Positions 1 to 8,279 are shown, numbered from the stretch's first letter. The stretch: 64,000 nt of DNA from Chitinophagaceae bacterium (GCA_016720775.1 JADKJX010000001.1:186001-250000); one strand, 5' to 3'. Notes: generated from the sequence alone by a model not told the origin. Numbers and translations are program-made.

Positions 1-183
1 CGCAAGCAGGCTTTACTCAACTTCACCAACTGGGCAATAACGCCATTGGAAGCCGCAGAAAAAATCGAATGCCTTCGCTATCTTGAAAATGGCATCCCAT
101 TAAAGATGGTGGTTACCGAATACATGGGCGTGGAGATCGATACGCCGGAAGATTTAATAAGGGCGGCTGCGCTTCTGAAGTAG
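1..183 (+). CDS. kdsB: 3-deoxy-manno-octulosonate cytidylyltransferase, C-terminal end
   Basis: Only the last 60 codons are present and the gene runs off the left edge. The visible protein contains EKIECLRYLENGIPLKMV followed by IDTPEDL, which is the characteristic C-terminal signature of KdsB (CMP-Kdo synthetase). KdsB activates Kdo, or its 8-amino form, with CTP for the LPS inner core, in the cytoplasm. The kdnB gene downstream on the same strand suggests that the substrate here may be 8-amino-Kdo. That substrate is an inference from the Shewanella kdn locus and not visible in this fragment. Confidence 0.87.
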   Translation, partial: RKQALLNFTNWAITPLEAAEKIECLRYLENGIPLKMVVTEYMGVEIDTPEDLIRAAALLK

Positions 184-186
184 TCT

Positions 187-285
187 TTACCACGAAGAAC
201 ACGAAGTTTTTTTCACAAATTACACGAAGAAAATACCCAGCCACTTTGTGCACTTCGTGCTGACCTTTGTGTTCTTCGTGGTTAA
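187..285. repeat. imperfect palindromic repeat upstream of the GxxExxY gene
   Basis: The left arm at 187-206 (ACCACGAAGAACACGAAG core) is the near-perfect reverse complement of 265-285 (TTTGTGTTCTTCGTGGT core). The arms lie about 58 bases apart and could form a cruciform or RNA hairpin. The right arm belongs to a longer block (245-287) that recurs as a direct repeat at 689-732, on the other side of the GxxExxY gene. Confidence 0.8.
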
Positions 286-287
286 AA
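245..287 (+). repeat. direct repeat, left copy, bracketing the GxxExxY gene
   Basis: The block TTTGTGCACTTCGTGC...CTTTGTGTTCTTCGTGGTTAAAA is repeated with a handful of substitutions and one extra base at 689-732. The two copies lie immediately outside the 295-687 ORF. Confidence 0.8.
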
Positions 288-294
288 TTTATTT

Positions 295-687
295 ATGATT
301 CATACAGAGATGCCCTTTGATATAAACGACCTGTCTAATAAAATTATCCGCCTAGCCATTAAAGTACATCGTTCCCTGGGGCCTGGTTTATTGGAGTCTT
401 CTTACAAAGAGTGCCTGTTTTACGAAATTTGTAAAGCCGGGTATTTTGCTGAGAAAGAAAAGGACCTTCCTTTGATTTACGAAGAAGTCAAACTCGACAT
501 CGGTTACCGTATAGATATACTTGTAGAAAATAAAGTAATTATTGAAATCAAGTCCATAGAGTCCTTCACTGACATCCATTCCGCCCAGGTTCTCACGTAT
601 CTTAAACTCTCCGGCAACCGTCTGGGTCTTCTCCTGAACTTTAATGTTAAATTGCTGAAGGATGGAGTCAAGCGCCTGGTATTATAA
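295..687 (+). CDS. GxxExxY family protein (PD-(D/E)XK-like fold)
   Basis: A 130-residue protein with the family signature GLLESSY near residue 32 and a nuclease-like core, YRIDILVENKVIIEIKS at about residues 70-87. The D...ExK arrangement matches the PDDEXK_3/GxxExxY family. Members are small, often multicopy in Bacteroidota and other phyla, and of unknown biological role; nuclease activity is inferred from the fold only. The gene sits between kdsB and kdnB, which otherwise belong together, and is flanked by a palindrome upstream and by direct repeats on both sides. That layout suggests the gene arrived as a small cassette inside an existing operon. No transposase is present. Confidence 0.85.
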   Translation: MIHTEMPFDINDLSNKIIRLAIKVHRSLGPGLLESSYKECLFYEICKAGYFAEKEKDLPLIYEEVKLDIGYRIDILVENKVIIEIKSIESFTDIHSAQVLTYLKLSGNRLGLLLNFNVKLLKDGVKRLVL

Positions 688-688
688 A

Positions 689-732
689 TTTGTGCGCTTC
701 GTGCAGTAACTTTGTGTCCTTCGTGGTTAAAA
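689..732 (+). repeat. direct repeat, right copy, bracketing the GxxExxY gene
   Basis: This copy matches 245-287 at roughly 85 percent by eye and ends in the same TTCGTGGTTAAAA. It runs up to about 10 bases before the kdnB start codon, so it forms the kdnB 5' leader. Confidence 0.8.
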
Positions 733-741
733 AACATACTT

Positions 742-1815
742 ATGGCTTTCAGAAATTTTAAAATGGTCGGCTTTGTAATTTATGGCCGCGGCTCTTTCAA
801 CCAGTTAGATGAGATCATTGCTCCGCATCGTAAAGCGAATGCGCCTATGGTTTTTTTGGTGGATCATTTCTTTGATGGTAAACCTTTGGCCAGCCGGGTG
901 CCTGTTCGTGGAAACGACAAAGTGATCTTTGTAGACGTAACTTATGAACCCAAGACAACTTATGTTGACCAACTTGCCAATCAACTTAAAGATGAGTTTG
1001 GTACCGTAAGCGGCGTGATCGGTATTGGTGGTGGTTCTGCCATGGACCTGGCAAAAGCCGTTTCGCTGATGATGAACAACCCCGGCAGCAGCGCCGATTA
1101 CCAGGGATGGGACCTGGTGAAAAATCCGGGTGTATATAAAGCAGGTATACCCACATTAAGTGGTACCGGTGCAGAAGTGAGTCGTACCACCGTACTCACC
1201 GGCCCTACAAAAAAACTGGGCATGAACTCCGACTTCACTCCTTTTGACCAGATCGTTCTGGATCCCGAGTTAATTGAGAACGCTCCTGCCAACCAGCGTT
1301 TTTATACCGGTATGGATTGTTATATCCATTGCATTGAAAGTTTGAATGGCACTTATTTAAATGAGTTCAGCAAAAGCTATGGCGAAAAAGCGTTGCAGCT
1401 TTGCAGGGATGTATATGTAAATAAAGATGGTTGGGATCCCGACAGCGATGACAAGCTGATGATGGCTTCTTATGCCGGTGGTATGAGCATTGCCTACAGC
1501 CAGGTAGGTGTGGCGCATGCCGTGAGTTATGGATTGAGTTATTTACTCGGCACCAAGCACGGCATTGGCAACTGCATCGTATTTGATAAACTCTCAGCAT
1601 ATTATCCCGAGGGCGTGAAAGAATTTAAATACATGGTGGAGAAAAATAAGATCGACATTCCAAAAAATATCTGCGCCGGACTAAGCGATGAAGATTTTGA
1701 TAAGATGATAAATGTATCCCTTGGCATGAAACCACTTTGGGAAAATGCATTGGGAAAGGATTGGGAGAAACAGATGACTAGAGAGAAGCTGAGGAAACTG
1801 TACGAGCAACTGTAA
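742..1815 (+). CDS. kdnB: iron-type alcohol dehydrogenase family, probable Kdo 8-oxidase KdnB
   Basis: A 357-residue Fe-ADH family protein. The dinucleotide-binding GVIGIGGGSAMDLAKA lies near residues 95-110. The metal-binding region contains the spaced His residues of VGVAHAVSYGLSYLLG and KHGIGN. In Shewanella, KdnB oxidises C8 of Kdo and the PLP enzyme KdnA then aminates it, giving 8-amino-3,8-dideoxy-Kdo. Adjacency to kdsB supports this assignment; kdnA is not in the window and may lie just left of it. I chose the ATG at 742 because the upstream in-frame ATG at 712 lies inside the flanking repeat. A general Fe-ADH role remains possible. Confidence 0.75.
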   Translation: MAFRNFKMVGFVIYGRGSFNQLDEIIAPHRKANAPMVFLVDHFFDGKPLASRVPVRGNDKVIFVDVTYEPKTTYVDQLANQLKDEFGTVSGVIGIGGGSAMDLAKAVSLMMNNPGSSADYQGWDLVKNPGVYKAGIPTLSGTGAEVSRTTVLTGPTKKLGMNSDFTPFDQIVLDPELIENAPANQRFYTGMDCYIHCIESLNGTYLNEFSKSYGEKALQLCRDVYVNKDGWDPDSDDKLMMASYAGGMSIAYSQVGVAHAVSYGLSYLLGTKHGIGNCIVFDKLSAYYPEGVKEFKYMVEKNKIDIPKNICAGLSDEDFDKMINVSLGMKPLWENALGKDWEKQMTREKLRKLYEQL

Positions 1816-1833
1816 ATTTAAAAAGTTTATTTC

Positions 1834-2283
1834 ATGAAAAGTTTATTTGACAAAGAGAGCTACGAAGAAATTAACCGCCGCATCAATGCACTCTCCCTTT
1901 CTTCGCAACGGCAATGGGGTAAAATGGAAGTGGCGCAGATGCTGGCGCATTGCAAAGCTGCTTTTAGGGTTCCGCTCAGCGATAAGAAAATACCCCGCAG
2001 CTTCCTGGGATTGATGATCGGGTGGATGATAAAATCAAAATTGTATAACGACGATCCCTGGAAAAAGAACCTCCCTACTGCACCTGAGTTTAAAATAAGT
2101 GGTGAAAAAAATTTCGAAAAAGAAAGGCAGGAACTATCCGGTCTTATCAATACATTTTACACCCGTGGCCCTGGTAATGTGGGCAAATTTCCACATCCGA
2201 TGTTTGGTACGTTTACCCAACCGCAATGGGGACAGGCGATGTACAAACATTTAGATCATCACTTGAGGCAGTTTGGAGTTTAG
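1834..2283 (+). CDS. DUF1569 (DinB-like) protein
   Basis: A 149-residue protein of the DUF1569 family, distantly related to the DinB/YfiT four-helix fold. It shows the N-terminal WGKMEVAQMLAHC segment and the C-terminal HPMFG...HLDHHLRQFG block; the conserved His residues could bind metal, as in DinB-like proteins. The biochemical role is unknown. It begins 18 bases after kdnB on the same strand and may be co-transcribed. A second member of the same superfamily, with the same WGKM and HHLRQFG motifs, lies at 50044-50511. Confidence 0.75.
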   Translation: MKSLFDKESYEEINRRINALSLSSQRQWGKMEVAQMLAHCKAAFRVPLSDKKIPRSFLGLMIGWMIKSKLYNDDPWKKNLPTAPEFKISGEKNFEKERQELSGLINTFYTRGPGNVGKFPHPMFGTFTQPQWGQAMYKHLDHHLRQFGV

Positions 2284-2355
2284 TTTTTACCGCAAAGAAC
2301 GCTAAGTTTTCCGCAAAGGGGCGCAAAGGCACTTCGTGTGCTTTGCGGTTAAAAA
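2284..2355. repeat. palindromic repeat between convergent genes
   Basis: TTTTACCGCAAAG at 2285-2297 faces its reverse complement CTTTGCGGTTAAAA at 2341-2354, with a further CCGCAAAG copy between them. The sequence has the same style as the palindrome near 187-285 (ACCxCxAAGAAC.../...GTGGTTAAAA). It separates the convergent DUF1569 and aminotransferase genes and may double as a bidirectional terminator. Confidence 0.65.
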
Positions 2356-3504
2356 TCAAAGTTTCATTAATCGGTTTGCTGCTTCTTCCAGGGTAGCTTC
2401 ATTCTTTGAAAAACAAAAACGAAGCACTTTATTATCTTCCCCGTTCTTATAAAAAACAGACGTGGGTATGGCAGCCACGCCGTATTCTTTAGTTACCCGG
2501 ATGGCGAAATCTTTTTCATTCTCTTCGCTGATGCCGGCATAACTGTATAGTTGAAAATAGCTTCCATGCGATGGCAGCGGTTTTAATCTTGTCTGCTGCA
2601 TGAGGTTTAAAAAGTAGTCCCGTTTTTTTTGAAGAAAGCCGCCGAGTTGCAGGTAGTTCTCTTTCTGTTTTAAAAAATCAGTTAATGCATATTGAACCGG
2701 TGTATTGCAACTAAAGCAGTTGAACTGGTGCACTTTCCTGAATTCCTTCATCAATGCCGCTGGTGCAACACAATAGCCCATCTTCCACCCGGTGCAGTCG
2801 TATACTTTACCAAACGAAAAGCAGACAAAGCTTCGTTCATACAGGTCGGGGTAACGCAGCATGCTTTCATGTTTCATGCCGTCGAAGATCAGGTGCTCAT
2901 ACACTTCATCGCCTAAAATAAAAATGCCGGTATCTTTTACAATGCTTTGCAGTTGCTTTATATCATCGACACTTAACACGGCCCCCGTTGGGTTGTGCGG
3001 TGTGTTGAGCATGATGAGTTTTGTTTTGGGCGAGATCTTCTTCTTTACCAGGTCCCAGTCGATCTTGTAATCAGGATAAACAAGCGGTATCAATACCGGT
3101 ACGCCGCCATTGATCTCAATGTTCGGGATATAGCTGTCATAAGCCGGTTCAAAAACAATTGCTTCATCTCCGGGGTTTAATATAGCCGTGAGTGCCGTGT
3201 AAATGGCATAGGTGCCGCCGGGCGTAATGGTGATCTCTGTGTCGGGGTTGATCTTTGTTGTGTAAAGCCCTTCAATTTTTTCTGCGATGCGTTCTCTTAA
3301 TGCCGGTAGTCCGCACATATGTGTGTACTGGTTATATCCATCCTTCATCGCCTTGTTGACCAATGCGATCAGTTCTTCATTCATCGGGTAGTCGGGGAAA
3401 CCCTGGCCCAGGTTAATGGCTTTGTGTTCGGCAGCCAGCACACTCATTACAGTAAAGATGGTGGTGCCCACTTCGGGCAACTTACTTTTAATAGAGGGAA
3501 TCAA
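2356..3504 (-). CDS. methionine/glutamine-type PLP aminotransferase (YbdL-like)
   Basis: A 382-residue class I/II aminotransferase. The family N-terminus SKLPEVGTTIFTVMS...INLGQGFPDYP is intact. The PLP-binding Lys lies in SFGKVYDCTGWKMGY, and LNTPHNPTGAVL and a C-terminal LRFCFSKNEATL are present. These match the methionine aminotransferase / kynurenine-oxoglutarate transaminase subgroup. The first codon is TTG; no in-frame ATG lies upstream, and starting at the next Met (residue 19) would delete the conserved N-terminal segment. It follows manC by 10 bases. In many bacteria this enzyme works with an omega-amidase, and one is encoded at 31611-32447. Confidence 0.82.
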   Translation of the reverse strand: MIPSIKSKLPEVGTTIFTVMSVLAAEHKAINLGQGFPDYPMNEELIALVNKAMKDGYNQYTHMCGLPALRERIAEKIEGLYTTKINPDTEITITPGGTYAIYTALTAILNPGDEAIVFEPAYDSYIPNIEINGGVPVLIPLVYPDYKIDWDLVKKKISPKTKLIMLNTPHNPTGAVLSVDDIKQLQSIVKDTGIFILGDEVYEHLIFDGMKHESMLRYPDLYERSFVCFSFGKVYDCTGWKMGYCVAPAALMKEFRKVHQFNCFSCNTPVQYALTDFLKQKENYLQLGGFLQKKRDYFLNLMQQTRLKPLPSHGSYFQLYSYAGISEENEKDFAIRVTKEYGVAAIPTSVFYKNGEDNKVLRFCFSKNEATLEEAANRLMKL

Positions 3505-3514
3505 CGGGAAAAAT

Positions 3515-4597
3515 TTAAATGTACTTATCGCCTTTGTTGCGCTTTATTTCTGCCACGTATTCTTTTATTTCCTGTTCCTTGTCTTTTTTGCAGATGAGCA
3601 AAACATCATCGGTATCAACGATCACAAATTCATCCAGCCCCTGTAACACCAGCAATTTCTTGTTATCTGCATGAACCATATTGTTGGTAGCGTCTATCAC
3701 CATTACATTATGGCCGGCAACAGCGTTGCCGAGGTAATCTTTTTCCAGGTTGTCGTATGTACTTGCCCAGGTACCCAGGTCACTCCAGCCAAAAGAGGAT
3801 GGAATGATGTACACATTATCTGCTTTTTCCATCACGCCATAATCAATAGAGATATTCACGCATTGCGGGTAGAGGCGCTCAATGGCTTCCTGTTCTTCTT
3901 TTGTATTGAAGTGGGCCTTCTCTGCTTCAAATACCTCGGCCATTTCAGGCAGGTATTTTTCAAATGCCTTGATGATGTTCTTTACCTGCCACACAAAAAT
4001 ACCTGCGTTCCATAAAAAATCACCACTGGCAATAAATGTTTTCGCAAGCTGCAGGTCGGGTTTTTCGGTAAAGGTCTTTACCTTATAAACATTCTCATCT
4101 ACTTTTTGGGGCTCGTATTGAATGTAGCCATAGCCGGTGTTTGGATAAGTAGGTTTTATACCAAGCGTTACCAGTGCTTTAATATGTGCCGTGAATTTTA
4201 ACGCGGCCGTACATACTTTTTTAAACCCTTCTTCATCCGTAATGAGGTGATCGGATGGCGCACAGATCAGGTTGGCTTCGGGATTTAATAAATGGAGTTT
4301 ATAAGAAATATACGCAACGCAGGGCGCTGTGTTTTTGCGTGATGGTTCACACAGTATATTTCCCGCCGGCAATTCAGGCAGTTGTTTGGCAACAATTTCC
4401 CTGTACTGTTCAGCCGTTACCACATAAATATTATCAGCCGGGATGAATTTGGCAAAGCGGTCGTATGTTGCCTGGATGAGTGTTCGCCCGGTATTTAAAA
4501 TGTCGATGAATTGTTTGGGGAAGTCTGTCCGGCTCATCGGCCAAAATCTGCTGCCAATACCGCCTGCCATGATGGCTACGTAATTGTTCTTATTCAT
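3515..4597 (-). CDS. manC: mannose-1-phosphate guanylyltransferase
   Basis: A 360-residue nucleotidyltransferase that makes GDP-mannose from mannose-1-phosphate and GTP. The diagnostic N-terminal loop MAGGIGSRFWPMSRTDFPKQF is present, as are APSDHLI and FTEKP motifs. The fused C-terminal isomerase cupin of long type II enzymes is absent, so this is the short monofunctional form; a separate cupin resembling that domain is encoded at 18910-19434. It starts 7 bases after kdsD ends, so kdsD, manC and the aminotransferase form a likely transcription unit. Confidence 0.92.
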   Translation of the reverse strand: MNKNNYVAIMAGGIGSRFWPMSRTDFPKQFIDILNTGRTLIQATYDRFAKFIPADNIYVVTAEQYREIVAKQLPELPAGNILCEPSRKNTAPCVAYISYKLHLLNPEANLICAPSDHLITDEEGFKKVCTAALKFTAHIKALVTLGIKPTYPNTGYGYIQYEPQKVDENVYKVKTFTEKPDLQLAKTFIASGDFLWNAGIFVWQVKNIIKAFEKYLPEMAEVFEAEKAHFNTKEEQEAIERLYPQCVNISIDYGVMEKADNVYIIPSSFGWSDLGTWASTYDNLEKDYLGNAVAGHNVMVIDATNNMVHADNKKLLVLQGLDEFVIVDTDDVLLICKKDKEQEIKEYVAEIKRNKGDKYI

Positions 4598-4604
4598 AAT
4601 CAGT

Positions 4605-5570
4605 TTATATGATGCCTTCTTTTACCAGGTCGTGTAAATGTATGATTCCGGCATATTTTTTATCCTGTTCCACTACCAGTTGGCTTATATCATTCTTCTT
4701 CATCTCTTCAAGGGCAAGCACCGCCAACACATCGGCTTCAACCGTTTTTGGCTTACTGCTCATGATGTCTTTTGCCAGCAGGTTTTCAAAACTGGTTGCT
4801 TTCTCCAGCATTCGCCGGAGGTCGCCATCTGTTATGATGCCTATTATACTGTCTGCTTCATTAACCACCGCAGTGGCGCCCAGTCTTTTGGTTGTCATTT
4901 CAACGATTACTTCCTTAAGCGTTGCAGTGGGCAATACTTTTGGCTTTGCATTCTGCGAAGCTAATTCTTCCACACGCAGGTACAATCTTTTTCCCAGGGT
5001 TCCGCCCGGATGATATTTTGCAAAATCATTGCTGTTGAATCCTTTTATCTCCATCAGGCAAACCGCCAGTGCATCGCCCATTACCATTTGAGCCGTGGTG
5101 CTGCTTGTGGGCGCAAGGTTGTTAGGACATGCTTCCTGGTCAACAGTGGTATTTAAAACAATGTCGCTGTGCTGTGCTAAATAAGATTGCATGTTACCTA
5201 CCATTCCGATCAGTGTGTTGCCAAAATTCTTTATCAGCGGTGTCAATACTTTTATTTCGGGGCTGTCGCCGCTCTTGCTTATCAGTAAAACAATATCATC
5301 AGCCTGTATCATGCCCAGGTCGCCGTGAATGGCATCGGCGGCGTGCATGAAAACAGAAGCCGTTCCGGTACTGTTGAGTGTAGCTACGATCTTTTGTGCA
5401 ATGACGGCGCTTTTGCCAATACCGCTTACGATCAACCTTCCTTTTGACCGAGCAACCTCTTCTGTTGCTTTTACAAAATCTTCATTGATGAATTGCTTAA
5501 GCCCGTTCACGGCATTGGTTTCTACCTCAATGGTGCGGAGTGCAACAGGTATGATCTTTTCTTTGTTCAT
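4605..5570 (-). CDS. kdsD: arabinose-5-phosphate isomerase
   Basis: A 321-residue KpsF/GutQ family enzyme converting ribulose-5-phosphate to arabinose-5-phosphate, the first committed precursor of Kdo. An N-terminal SIS domain (RLIVSGIGKSAVIAQKI, ISKSGDSPE) is followed by two CBS domains in roughly the last 120 residues. The ATG at 5570 was preferred over a TTG two codons upstream. A well-formed Bacteroidota promoter ends 11 bases before the ATG. With kdsB and kdnB nearby, this corner of the window supplies the LPS inner core. Confidence 0.93.
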   Translation of the reverse strand: MNKEKIIPVALRTIEVETNAVNGLKQFINEDFVKATEEVARSKGRLIVSGIGKSAVIAQKIVATLNSTGTASVFMHAADAIHGDLGMIQADDIVLLISKSGDSPEIKVLTPLIKNFGNTLIGMVGNMQSYLAQHSDIVLNTTVDQEACPNNLAPTSSTTAQMVMGDALAVCLMEIKGFNSNDFAKYHPGGTLGKRLYLRVEELASQNAKPKVLPTATLKEVIVEMTTKRLGATAVVNEADSIIGIITDGDLRRMLEKATSFENLLAKDIMSSKPKTVEADVLAVLALEEMKKNDISQLVVEQDKKYAGIIHLHDLVKEGII

Positions 5571-5581
5571 CAGCAATGGCG

Positions 5582-5612
5582 CAAACCTACTTTAATTCAG
5601 CCATAATGCAAA
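5582..5612 (-). promoter_or_regulatory. Bacteroidota-type promoter for kdsD-manC operon
   Basis: On the minus strand TTTG (5612-5609) and TAGGTTTG (5589-5582) are separated by 19 bases, matching the Bacteroidota -33 TTTG and -7 TAnnTTTG consensus. The kdsD ATG lies 11 bases further on, so the leader would be only a few bases long. Confidence 0.7.
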
Positions 5613-5745
5613 GAACGAAATTTATGTATGCGCAGGACTTTATTCCCAGCTTTTTTTGTTGCCCGATTTTTTGCAGGTTAAGTTATTTTGATTAACTTAA
5701 GTGATTAAAATAATTCGTTAAAAAGAACTGTTTTTCCTTATTGGG

Positions 5746-5777
5746 TTTGATTTGGCTGTTGTTTTCGATTAACTTCG
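5746..5777 (+). promoter_or_regulatory. putative promoter for recQ
   Basis: TTTG at 5746-5749 and TAACTTCG at 5770-5777 are spaced 20 bases apart, one mismatch from the TAnnTTTG -7 box. The 252-bp gap between divergent kdsD and recQ shows no other recognisable feature beyond AT-rich sequence. Confidence 0.45.
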
Positions 5778-5828
5778 CCACCCTTTAAAAAACGGGTAAA
5801 TAAATAATACTGTGTTCAGGTAAAAGAT

Positions 5829-8099
5829 ATGGCAAAGACTAAATCCAATATAAAGGAACCGGCTACTAAACCCGCTAAGAAAGTGGCTCCAAAAAAAACA
5901 CACAGCGATCTTACGCTTCAGCTCCAGGATCAATTTGGTTTTGATGGTTTTAAGGGCCCCCAGGAAGAGATCATCAATTGCCTGCTTGATGGAAATGATA
6001 CATTTGTGATCATGCCTACCGGCGGCGGTAAAAGTTTATGTTACCAGTTGCCTGCCATCATCAGCGAAGGAGTGGCCATTATTGTTTCTCCATTAATTGC
6101 ATTAATGAAAAACCAGGTTGACCTGGTACGCAGTTACAGCAGCAAAGACGATGTAGCGCATTTTTTAAACAGCACGCTGAATAAAGGACAGCAAAAAGCA
6201 GTAAAGGATGACCTCACCACCGGCAAAACAAAAATGCTTTACGTGGCACCCGAGACGATGACGAAAGAAGAAAATATTTCTTTCTTCAAAGGGTTGAAGA
6301 TCTCCTTCTTTGCGGTTGATGAAGCACATTGCATCTCGGAGTGGGGCCACGACTTCAGGCCTGAGTACAGAAGGTTAAGAGAAATGATGGACCTGATCGA
6401 TGACAAAATTCCGGTGATTGCTTTAACGGCCACCGCCACGCCAAAAGTACAGAGCGATATTGTTAAGAACCTTGGCTTACGCAAGCCAAAAATATTCATC
6501 TCTTCTTTTAACAGGCCCAATCTTTATTACGAGATACAACCTAAAATAAACCTGGAGCAAACGAATAAAAGTATTGTCCGTTTTATTCAGCTGCATAAAA
6601 ACAAGAGCGGCATCATTTACACCCTCAACCGTAAGACAACGGAAGAACTTGCAAAAATGCTGATGGCCAATGGCATCAAGGCGGTTTCTTATCATGCAGG
6701 TCTCGACAGTAAGCTACGGGCCGACAGGCAGGACCAGTTCCTGAATGAAGACGTGGATGTGATCGTTGCCACCATCGCTTTTGGTATGGGCATCGACAAA
6801 CCCGATATCCGGTTTGTAATTCATTATAACATTCCCAAGTCGATTGAAAATTATTACCAGGAGACCGGCCGTGGCGGACGAGATGGGCTGGAAGGAAAAT
6901 GCATTCTTTATTATTCGCACAAAGATGTGGCCAAGCTTGAACACCTGATGAGGGATAAGCCGCTTAGCGAAAGAGAGGTGGGCGCCCAATTAATAAATGA
7001 AACGGTGGCGTATGCCGAGAGCAGTGTTTGCCGCAGAAAAGTATTGCTGCACTATTTTGGCGAACATTACGACGATAGTAAAAGTTGCGGACATTGCGAT
7101 AACTGCCTTAACCCGAAAGAAAAGGAAGAGGCAAAAGAAGGTGCGGTAACTGTTTTAAAAGTTGTAAAAGCACTGGGTGAGCAGTTCCCTGTTGAATATA
7201 CCCTGCTGATCCTTGCCGGCAGGGCAACACCGCAGGTAAAAATGTACCGTCATGAAGAGCTGCCCGTTTTTGCAAGCGGCAACGATAAAGAAAATCATTA
7301 CTGGAACAGCCTTATCCGCCAGATGTTATTGGCCGGCTTGATTGAAAAGGATATTGTAGAGTATGGCTTGCTGAAGATCACAAAAAAAGGAGAGGCGTTC
7401 TTAAAGAAACCAATTTCTTTCAAAATTGTGATGAATAATTTATTTGAAGAAGCCAATGCAGATGATGAAGAGGGCGGCGATGCGGCTGGTGGCGATGCGG
7501 CTGCGGCAGATGAGCAACTGATGGTTTTATTGAAAGACCTGCGGAAAAAAGTTGCCAAGGAAAAGAAGCTGCCTCCCTTTGTCATCTTCCTGGAGAACAG
7601 CCTGGAAGACATGGCCACTATGTTTCCTACCAGCATGGCAGAACTGGAAAAGATCAGCGGCGTAAGTAAGGGAAAGGCGTTGCGGTATGGCAAACCATTC
7701 ATCGATCTTATTGCCAAATATGTGGAAGAGAATGATGTTGTGCGGCCCGATGATTTTGTAATGAAGAGTGTAGTGAACCGGAACAACAACAAGATTTTCA
7801 TCATTCAGAATGTAGATAAGAAGATACCGCTTGAGACCGTAGCCAAGACCCGGGACCTGCGTATTGACGAATTACTGGAAGAGATGGAGACCATTGTTGC
7901 CAGTGGCACCAAACTGAATCTGGATTATGCCATTGATGAAATGGTGGATGAATATGAGCAGGACGAGATAATGGATTATTTCAAGAGCTGCGAGACCTCT
8001 TCTTTACAGGTTGCCCTGGAAGAGCTGGCCGACAGTAATTTTAACTGGGAGCAGTTAAAGCTGATGCGGATCAAGTTTTTGTGTGAATACGGAAACTAG
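5829..8099 (+). CDS. recQ: ATP-dependent DNA helicase RecQ
   Basis: A 756-residue RecQ helicase that unwinds 3'-5' during recombination and fork repair. The SF2 core carries Walker A MPTGGGKSLCYQLP at about residue 62, the DEAH box AVDEAHCISEWGHDFRPEY at about 162 and motif VI QETGRGGRDG. The RQC zinc site is C...CGHCDNC near residues 401-425. An HRDC domain follows at about 563-635. The last 120 residues are an extra helical/HTH-like tail seen in longer Bacteroidota RecQ proteins. The N-terminal 26 residues are Lys/Pro-rich and probably disordered. An acidic Ala/Gly/Asp linker (GGDAAGGDAAAADE) precedes the HRDC domain. Confidence 0.95.
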   Translation: MAKTKSNIKEPATKPAKKVAPKKTHSDLTLQLQDQFGFDGFKGPQEEIINCLLDGNDTFVIMPTGGGKSLCYQLPAIISEGVAIIVSPLIALMKNQVDLVRSYSSKDDVAHFLNSTLNKGQQKAVKDDLTTGKTKMLYVAPETMTKEENISFFKGLKISFFAVDEAHCISEWGHDFRPEYRRLREMMDLIDDKIPVIALTATATPKVQSDIVKNLGLRKPKIFISSFNRPNLYYEIQPKINLEQTNKSIVRFIQLHKNKSGIIYTLNRKTTEELAKMLMANGIKAVSYHAGLDSKLRADRQDQFLNEDVDVIVATIAFGMGIDKPDIRFVIHYNIPKSIENYYQETGRGGRDGLEGKCILYYSHKDVAKLEHLMRDKPLSEREVGAQLINETVAYAESSVCRRKVLLHYFGEHYDDSKSCGHCDNCLNPKEKEEAKEGAVTVLKVVKALGEQFPVEYTLLILAGRATPQVKMYRHEELPVFASGNDKENHYWNSLIRQMLLAGLIEKDIVEYGLLKITKKGEAFLKKPISFKIVMNNLFEEANADDEEGGDAAGGDAAAADEQLMVLLKDLRKKVAKEKKLPPFVIFLENSLEDMATMFPTSMAELEKISGVSKGKALRYGKPFIDLIAKYVEENDVVRPDDFVMKSVVNRNNNKIFIIQNVDKKIPLETVAKTRDLRIDELLEEMETIVASGTKLNLDYAIDEMVDEYEQDEIMDYFKSCETSSLQVALEELADSNFNWEQLKLMRIKFLCEYGN

Positions 8100-8125
8100 G
8101 ACCCTTCAAGGAACACAACGCCTCC

Positions 8126-8219
8126 TGAGCATTGAGTATCGGTCATTGATTATTGAGCGTTTTAAGCAGGTATTAATGAAAATATTCAATAATCAATGCT
8201 CAACGATCAATGTTCAATT
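8126..8219. repeat. long imperfect inverted repeat between recQ and tRNA-Phe
   Basis: The segment 8126-8159 (GAGCATTGAGTATCGG then TCATTGATTATTGAG) is roughly the reverse complement of about 8182-8219 (TTCAATAATCAATGC then TCAACGATCAATGTTCAA). The TTGATTATTGA/TCAATAATCAA cores match exactly. It could fold into a hairpin of more than 30 bp and may act as the recQ terminator or be a mobile palindromic element. Confidence 0.65.
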
Positions 8220-8271
8220 GAAAGAGCCTGGCAATCTTCTCTTTTTTATTTTTTCGGGTAGGTTTTTTCCT

Positions 8272-8279
8272 TATTTTTG
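8272..8279 (+). promoter_or_regulatory. putative -7 box for tRNA-Phe
   Basis: TATTTTTG fits TAnnTTTG and lies 53 bases before the tRNA. A clean -33 TTTG at standard spacing was not found, so this is weak. Confidence 0.35.

Noticed and set aside
712..741. Upstream ATG for kdnB
   Set aside because: It lies in the flanking repeat and the extra residues have no family match.
7298..7804. 168-codon frame opposite recQ
   Set aside because: Antisense shadow of the HRDC region; low-complexity Ser/Ala sequence.
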